Positions 59,501-64,000 of a DNA stretch of 64,000 bases are shown here, in pieces; the first letter of the stretch is position 1; each line of letters starts with the position of its first letter. The notes beneath the pieces were generated by a model. That model had not been told where the DNA came from. It did no database searches and saw only the letters and a program-made list of their open reading frames with translations. Source of the stretch: Lutraria lutraria (taxonomy: Eukaryota; Mollusca; Bivalvia; Venerida; Mactridae); contig OZ026834.1 in NCBI GenBank assembly GCA_964023205.1, positions 32,960,756 through 33,024,755 on the forward strand, written 5' to 3'. Both the position numbers and the translations under genes were made by a program.

Positions 59501-62500
59501 ACAATGGAAAGTCTAAAAATAGACCAAGTGCACTTGATAATATAGAATATCACCACTCACGCGTAAAGTTATAAACAGACCAAGTGTGATTGACATTACA
59601 GAAAATCCTTTAGGCAATTCATAAATGACATTTGATAGATAAAAAGGAATGTTTAAAGAGCTAATTGCAATAAGCAAGAAATAAGCACGGAAGAAATTTG
59701 ATAGAATTAATCTATCAATTAAGACATGTAATTTACGACAAGAAATATATATATATTCAGTATGCTTTAAATAATCAGTGATAATCAAGATCAAGTTATA
59801 TTACCTAAGTGATCAATAAAAAAACATGTTTAAAATAGATTAATAACCTGACACAGTACAAAAATCTTGTACTAAAAATATTAAGAACACAGATAGAAGT
59901 ATACAGCTGGACAAGATTTTGTGTAATAAAAATTGCAATAAAAATGAGGAATTAAATATTCAAATACAATCCAAATATTATGCAAAACAAGAAAAAATAC
60001 ACAGAGTACTTGGGTAGAATTGGGTCTTAAATCCTGCTGTAAACAATTTTACACAGGTCTAATATACTACTACCTGTTCAATAGAAATGTAATGACTCAT
60101 TTTTATAAATCCCAAACAGGCTTCAAATGGTAGATAATTTTCATCAAAGGATCTAATTAAGTTTACAATTATACAAAATTGTGTCTGTTCCTCAGACAAG
60201 TGATGTGATCAGCCAATGGAAAATGTCAAAATATGGAGAGCTTGGACATTCTTCATGTATATTGTCAACATAAGACCAAAATATACCAGACTTCAAAAAT
60301 CCATAATTCCCTCTGTAGCACCACTATATATTTTTTATATAGTATTTGTGTGAATAAATTCTCTATGATATTAACCAGCTTTATTAACAAGCAGGTAGTC
60401 ATGAGTCCAAGTCTGACATTGGTTTCATTGTTTTTTTCCTGTTATTACACCACAATGTTTCAGTATAATGAACTCATCAAACATGACTACCAATTGTACA
60501 GCAGACTGCTGTCCAAACCAGTATTCCTGGGGAACCTACTGGTAATTATCTGCTTCTTACTAAAACATTACAAGCAACTGAAAACTTTAACTTATGAAGA
60601 GCTTATGTATAAAAACATATAAAGTGTAATTGGAGCTGGGAGAAAAATATTTTAAAAATTAAATAACTACAAAATTTACCTCCTAGATTTGGCACTTTAT
60701 TTATCAGTGAGGTAACAACAACAAGACCATCTTCAGAAAGTTGTTTTACACCATGATCAACTTCTGATGCAGTATCTTCTTCTAACATCATCTGTCGCCA
60801 TGGCATTATCTTCTTCTGCACATCACCTTCACCGTCATCAACAACTGCATCTTCAGTTACTTCATCGTCTCCTGGAACTTTCAGACCTGAAATTAAAATT
60901 CATGTACACATGAAAGTCAAATGCTCAGATATCAAATACATCAAACCTGGGAATAAAGTTCACCCTTCGGAAAGACATAATGTGGCCTTTATTTGGGGGT
61001 AATTCTGTTCTAAATAATCCATAATGATTTTTAAGAGAATGACCTTTATTTACAGGGCGGCCATTATTCAGGTGGCCACAAACACTGGTTTAACTGTATC
61101 AAGTTTAAATTTACTTATTTTCAATCAGCCTCAAGTATTTTGCTAGTAAGAATAAGAAAATGTTATTTTAATTCAACTACTGGTAAATGTACATATAAAC
61201 ATTACAAAGAGCGTCTAATATAAAAACGAGCTAACTTATGTAAACACATATGCCCCAGTGGCAGCTTGACTAAACATTATAGGACAAGGCAATCACTATA
61301 TGCTCCCGCATCTTTTGATGCCAGAGACATAAAAACTTAATGCGCAAGAGCTACATATTTAGAACAATGTGAAAGTACCTACCGATATATTTCCACAATC
61401 CAGGATCACACTCCTCAAAATCTCGAGATGCATTACGTAGCTTTAAAACTTTAGAAGCTGAGTTGTCTGACCATGCTGGGTTCAGATCAAGGAATGCTTG
61501 TGGACTGATCCAATCATCTTCTGTTAATGCTGTCATTTGTGGCATAATTTGGAACAATGTCTGTAAGATCATAAAGTATAACTTCAATATCAAGATACTA
61601 TTTCCTATAGGCATTTTTATGATGCCTTATAAACAGCTAGCCATGCTGCCCTTATTAGTTGTATGTTACAATATGCCCACTTTGGTTACTTAATTACACA
61701 GAATGTTGTGATAGTATTTTATACTATGCATAGATAGGTGACATCAGTAACTACAAGTAAATACATAGTAATTTGCCCTGCATGGATTGGACAGCACTCT
61801 GAAAGTGCCCCTTAAGAACATGTCATGCCTCACTTACATTCTGCAGGAATCACTAAGGGCTTAAAATACTGGTCTTAATATTGGGAAAATCTCATTATTT
61901 ATAAGTTAAACTATGGAGAAAATATCAGAGTGGACCAAAACAAGCGCAGTTGTTATAAAAAGATTGACACATTATTCAAGTGTTTGCCAATTAAGTAAGG
62001 TTTTATCTTACAAATATTATTCATGAACGATGATTACCATCAGACTAGATCACTTTCTTGCCTGTTTAACAATAAACTGAAATGTTTCATGGTATTGAAA
62101 TCATTCATTAAGGAATAAAAACTTGTTAGATACTCAAATGATGATAAATCTGATTTGTTTTTTAATTGGCTGAATGATTAAAAGTTAAAAAGGTAAAAAG
62201 ATTGAAAAGTAAAAAGTTTAATTTGGGAGGGGGAATGTATCCTTAAAGTCACAAATATACATCAGTGTCATCACATTATATATCTTTAAATAACATGAAT
62301 ATTTTATGTTATTTAAAGTTTTAATCAGTTCAACTCCTTAAGTGCAAAAACCTATATTACCTCCAGAGTAAAATCTCTCTCAAAGTCCAAATATTTGAAA
62401 ACAAAACTGTCCAACAATTTCTTCACATTTTTGGTGGAATTTCTGCAATAAAAGAACAATTTTATAAAAATTAAGCACACAATAAATGTATGGCCATGTA

Positions 62501-63890
62501 TTGTACAATTGATCATAATAGATTTATAACATATGTGGAATAGTTATCAACTACATGAGAATAGACCTGTAGCAGACGGGAGTTAGTAATTCTTAAGCAA
62601 TAATTATAATCACATTGCTTCATATTAAGAAAATAAATCCTCAGTCATACCAACAACATGTTGTAGTATAAACACTTTCACACCACATTGCTAACATGTG
62701 TTTTAATTTACACATACATTAAAACCCATAAAATATTTACATAAAATTGATTGTAAGGGCCAAAAATACTGATTTTTTCACTTTATCTATTGTACATTGA
62801 ATTAAAGAATGGCATAATATTAACAACACTATACAAATATACAAAAATTGTTTCAATACACGCAAATTAACTGTAAGCATGTTCTACCAAAATTAAAATG
62901 ATAATGAAGTACATAAAAATATGTATGAAACTATTCACTACTATAACAGTAGCAGATGACAAGCTCAACAATAACATATAATATATATATACTGACTTGT
63001 TTTGTTGTGTGAAGTCCATGATACATTGAAGTATTGCATTTTCTTTTAAAATCTCATCAAGCCCAAGCAGACGACACTGATCCCAGAGTTTAGCTAGAAC
63101 AGCTTGTGAGTAGATTCTGGTCTGGAAATGATGAGCCATACACCAAGGTAAGATGTACGGCATCGCTTTCCTGAAGTACTCCACCTGACGTAAAACACAA
63201 TCAGACTTATAAATGATGTCTTGAGAATATATCAAGGAGCAAGTTGAATCTAACATGTAATCTATCTTGTTTGTCTGTAATTTATCTATCTGTTATTTAA
63301 CAGCCCATTTGAATGCTATGGTCATTTCAGGGGGGCCGTCACAGAGAGAGGAGAGAGAAAATACAGGAGAATCGGGCATTTCGAGTGTTCAACGCAACAG
63401 TGTCGTAACTCATATTGAAATAAGAACAACTTATGACAGTTTTGCGCTGAGCCCTCGAAAATTTTGTATCCCTACTCTTATTTCCATAAGGTTTTACTGG
63501 TCCTTTACTGTGCCCAATATAAAGCACCAATGCTTGTCTGTTTCCTTTGTTTTTATAGACACAGTTCTTGGCTCAGTAGTTGGAACGGTGACAATGAAAA
63601 AGCGTCCCTGAAAAATTCTGACAGTAGTGCTGAGATTCAAACTCACGATCTTTCTTCAGTATTCCAGCATGTAACCACTAGACCACAGATCATGTCTGTA
63701 GTGTAATGATGGTTAAAATATCTTAAAAAAATCATAAAAATGCTAATCAGATAAAAACATTAAAACATAATTCAGTCTTGTTTCACAATGATTTAGTATA
63801 CCCTACCTGTTCATGTTTTGGTAAATGTGGACCTAAATGTATCACTATACACAGCAGAGAACACAATGTGAGATTCCTACTATCACGGTA
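56428..63890 (-). CDS. TARBP1: tRNA (guanosine(18)-2'-O)-methyltransferase TARBP1, C-terminal part
   Basis: TARBP1 is the animal homologue of yeast Trm3. It uses S-adenosylmethionine to methylate the ribose of G18 in the D-loop of certain tRNAs. Eight exons in the window (63890-63807, 63184-62997, 62442-62361, 61560-61383, 60886-60680, 58465-58341, 57281-57145, 56596-56428) join in phase into 389 C-terminal residues. The N-terminal armadillo-like part continues beyond the right edge. The C-terminal SPOUT domain is complete. Motif 1 is [20 protein letters not shown] with its catalytic Arg, motif 2 is LLLLGNEKEGIP, and motif 3 is [18 protein letters not shown]. The protein ends LIWEYRRQ plus a short tail. 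An active enzyme is expected. A U2 snRNA gene lies in one of its introns. Confidence 0.95.
56701..56872. mobile_element. CAGTCAAACC-TIR MITE
   Basis: Starts CAGTCAAACCTGTGAACAAAG after TA. The right end has decayed to TAACACAGGTAAT. Lies in the last TARBP1 intron. Confidence 0.85.
57145..57281 (-). CDS. TARBP1: TARBP1 exon (SPOUT motif 2)
   Basis: 137 nt, donor TTAGG|GTAAGA. Encodes [20 protein letters not shown], then [11 protein letters not shown] and [10 protein letters not shown]. Confidence 0.95.
58341..58465 (-). CDS. TARBP1: TARBP1 exon (SPOUT motif 1, catalytic Arg)
   Basis: 125 nt, acceptor CATACAG, donor AGAG|GTATGT. Encodes [20 protein letters not shown] through HKWIPITE. Confidence 0.95.
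59031..59218 (-). ncRNA. RNU2: U2 spliceosomal snRNA
   Basis: U2 pairs with the intron branch point in the spliceosome. The minus-strand transcript starts ATCGCTTCTCGGCC (5' end 59218). It contains the branch-point recognition sequence GTGTAGTA, the stem-loop II block TCCCCCATTGGGGGA and the Sm site GATTTTTGGA. Its 3' stem-loops include TTGGCCTGGTATTGCAGTACC. It is full length (about 188 nt) with no visible lesion. TATAAA lies about 25-30 bp upstream (59243-59248). TTCCCCTTGGGGAA, just past the 3' end, is palindromic. It lies in a TARBP1 intron on the same strand. The exact 3' end is estimated. Confidence 0.96.
59243..59248 (-). promoter_or_regulatory. TATA box upstream of U2 snRNA
   Basis: TATAAA on the minus strand at positions -30 to -25 relative to the U2 5' end. 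Such an element in an snRNA gene influences polymerase choice in vertebrates. Its role here is unknown, and a proximal sequence element could not be identified by eye. Confidence 0.5.
59249..60679. other. TARBP1 intron beside the U2 gene
   Basis: AT-rich intron sequence. Open frames at 59513-59794 and 60233-60622 show no family resemblance and lack supporting exons. Confidence 0.6.
60680..60886 (-). CDS. TARBP1: TARBP1 exon preceding the catalytic exon
   Basis: 207 nt with acceptor AATTTCAG and donor GGAG|GTAAAT. An acidic linker ([15 protein letters not shown]) is followed by the start of the SPOUT domain, [17 protein letters not shown]. Confidence 0.93.
60939..61097. mobile_element. CAGTCAAACC-TIR MITE, diverged
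   Basis: Left end CATCAAACCTGGGAATAAAG and right end CACTGGTTTAACTG, flanked by TA. The interior has TGTGGCCTTTATTTGGGGG and TTCTAAATAATCC. Lies in a TARBP1 intron. Confidence 0.8.
61383..61560 (-). CDS. TARBP1: TARBP1 exon
   Basis: 178 nt, acceptor CTTACAG, donor ATCG|GTAGGT. Encodes [20 protein letters not shown] through [10 protein letters not shown]. Confidence 0.9.
62361..62442 (-). CDS. TARBP1: TARBP1 exon
   Basis: 82 nt, acceptor TATTGCAG, donor GGAG|GTAATA. Encodes [20 protein letters not shown] and onward to FTLE. Confidence 0.88.
62997..63184 (-). CDS. TARBP1: TARBP1 exon
   Basis: 188 nt, acceptor TACGTCAG, donor ACAA|GTCAGT. Encodes helical [20 protein letters not shown] and [17 protein letters not shown]. 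Confidence 0.9.
63285..63695 (-). mobile_element. tRNA-derived SINE-like element in TARBP1 intron
   Basis: On the minus strand the head reads TGGTCTAGTGGTTACATGCTG (A-box) and GAGTTTGAATCTC (degenerate B-box). The far end (63285-63385) matches the repeat at 33145-33245. Whether head and tail belong to one element is an inference from orientation and spacing. Confidence 0.55.
63807..63890 (-). CDS. TARBP1: TARBP1 exon, most 5' in the window
   Basis: 84 nt (28 codons, phase 0 at both ends), acceptor TTTTTCAG, donor CAG|GTAGGG. Encodes [20 protein letters not shown] and PHLPKHEQ. Confidence 0.88.
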
Positions 63891-64000
63891 CTGAAAAACA
63901 CAGAGTGTGATAAATAAGTAACATGATCTTACATCTTGTACAAAAGGCTTCTTATGGTGAAATCATATTAGAGGTACCTTTTTTTATCTTGGTACGCACT

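Noticed and set aside
63267..63706. Overlapping open frames of 114 and 80 codons
   Set aside because: They fall in a TARBP1 intron and within dispersed repeat sequence shared with 33145-33245. There is no evidence of coding constraint.

Overview
The window is AT-rich, gene-poor animal genomic DNA. It has GT-AG introns, widely spaced short exons, minisatellites and many miniature transposons, and no bacterial gene organisation. The exon sequences and repeat types suggest a lophotrochozoan, most likely a marine bivalve mollusc. The clade is an inference, not a demonstrated result.

Five protein genes can be reconstructed by joining exons whose reading phases agree, and there is one RNA gene. 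From left to right: (1) the 5' part of a TOGARAM1/crescerin gene on the minus strand (about 2.9-10.6 kb), whose large first coding exon carries two TOG domains; (2) a complete three-exon Golgi carbohydrate sulfotransferase of the CHST8-14/HNK-1ST family on the plus strand (17.1-23.4 kb), with a ten-copy tandem repeat in each of its two introns; (3) two diverged copies of a two-exon fragment of an unrecognised gene on the minus strand (26.3-28.6 kb), each copy damaged; (4) a complete three-exon CCSAP gene (centriole, cilia and spindle-associated protein) on the plus strand (31.5-34.1 kb); (5) a complete RAB4 small-GTPase gene on the minus strand (45.1-54.2 kb), which has two alternative, separately complete last exons encoding different prenylated tails; (6) the 3' eight exons of TARBP1, a tRNA Gm18 ribose 2'-O-methyltransferase, on the minus strand (56.4 kb to beyond the right edge). 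A full-length U2 snRNA gene lies inside a TARBP1 intron on the same strand.

Two of the proteins (TOGARAM1, CCSAP) act at cilia and centrioles. RAB4 controls endosomal recycling, the sulfotransferase acts in the Golgi, and TARBP1 and U2 are RNA-processing factors. There is no operon logic. The tail-to-tail order of CCSAP and RAB4 matches what I recall of human 1q42, with TARBP1 also on that arm, so this looks like ancient retained linkage.

The rest is introns and intergenic DNA crowded with repeats: a family of about 178-bp elements with CAGTCAAACCTGTG inverted ends (at least eight copies, four of them within 2 kb), a related TA-flanked family with two copies, a TTAA-flanked element, a 499-bp element with a 7-bp target duplication, tRNA-derived SINEs, and short palindromic insertions, one of which is flanked by a perfect 9-bp duplication. 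I saw no dramatic new multi-gene system. The most notable items are the duplicated RAB4 terminal exons, the intronic U2 gene, the decayed gene pair and the small palindromic mobile element.
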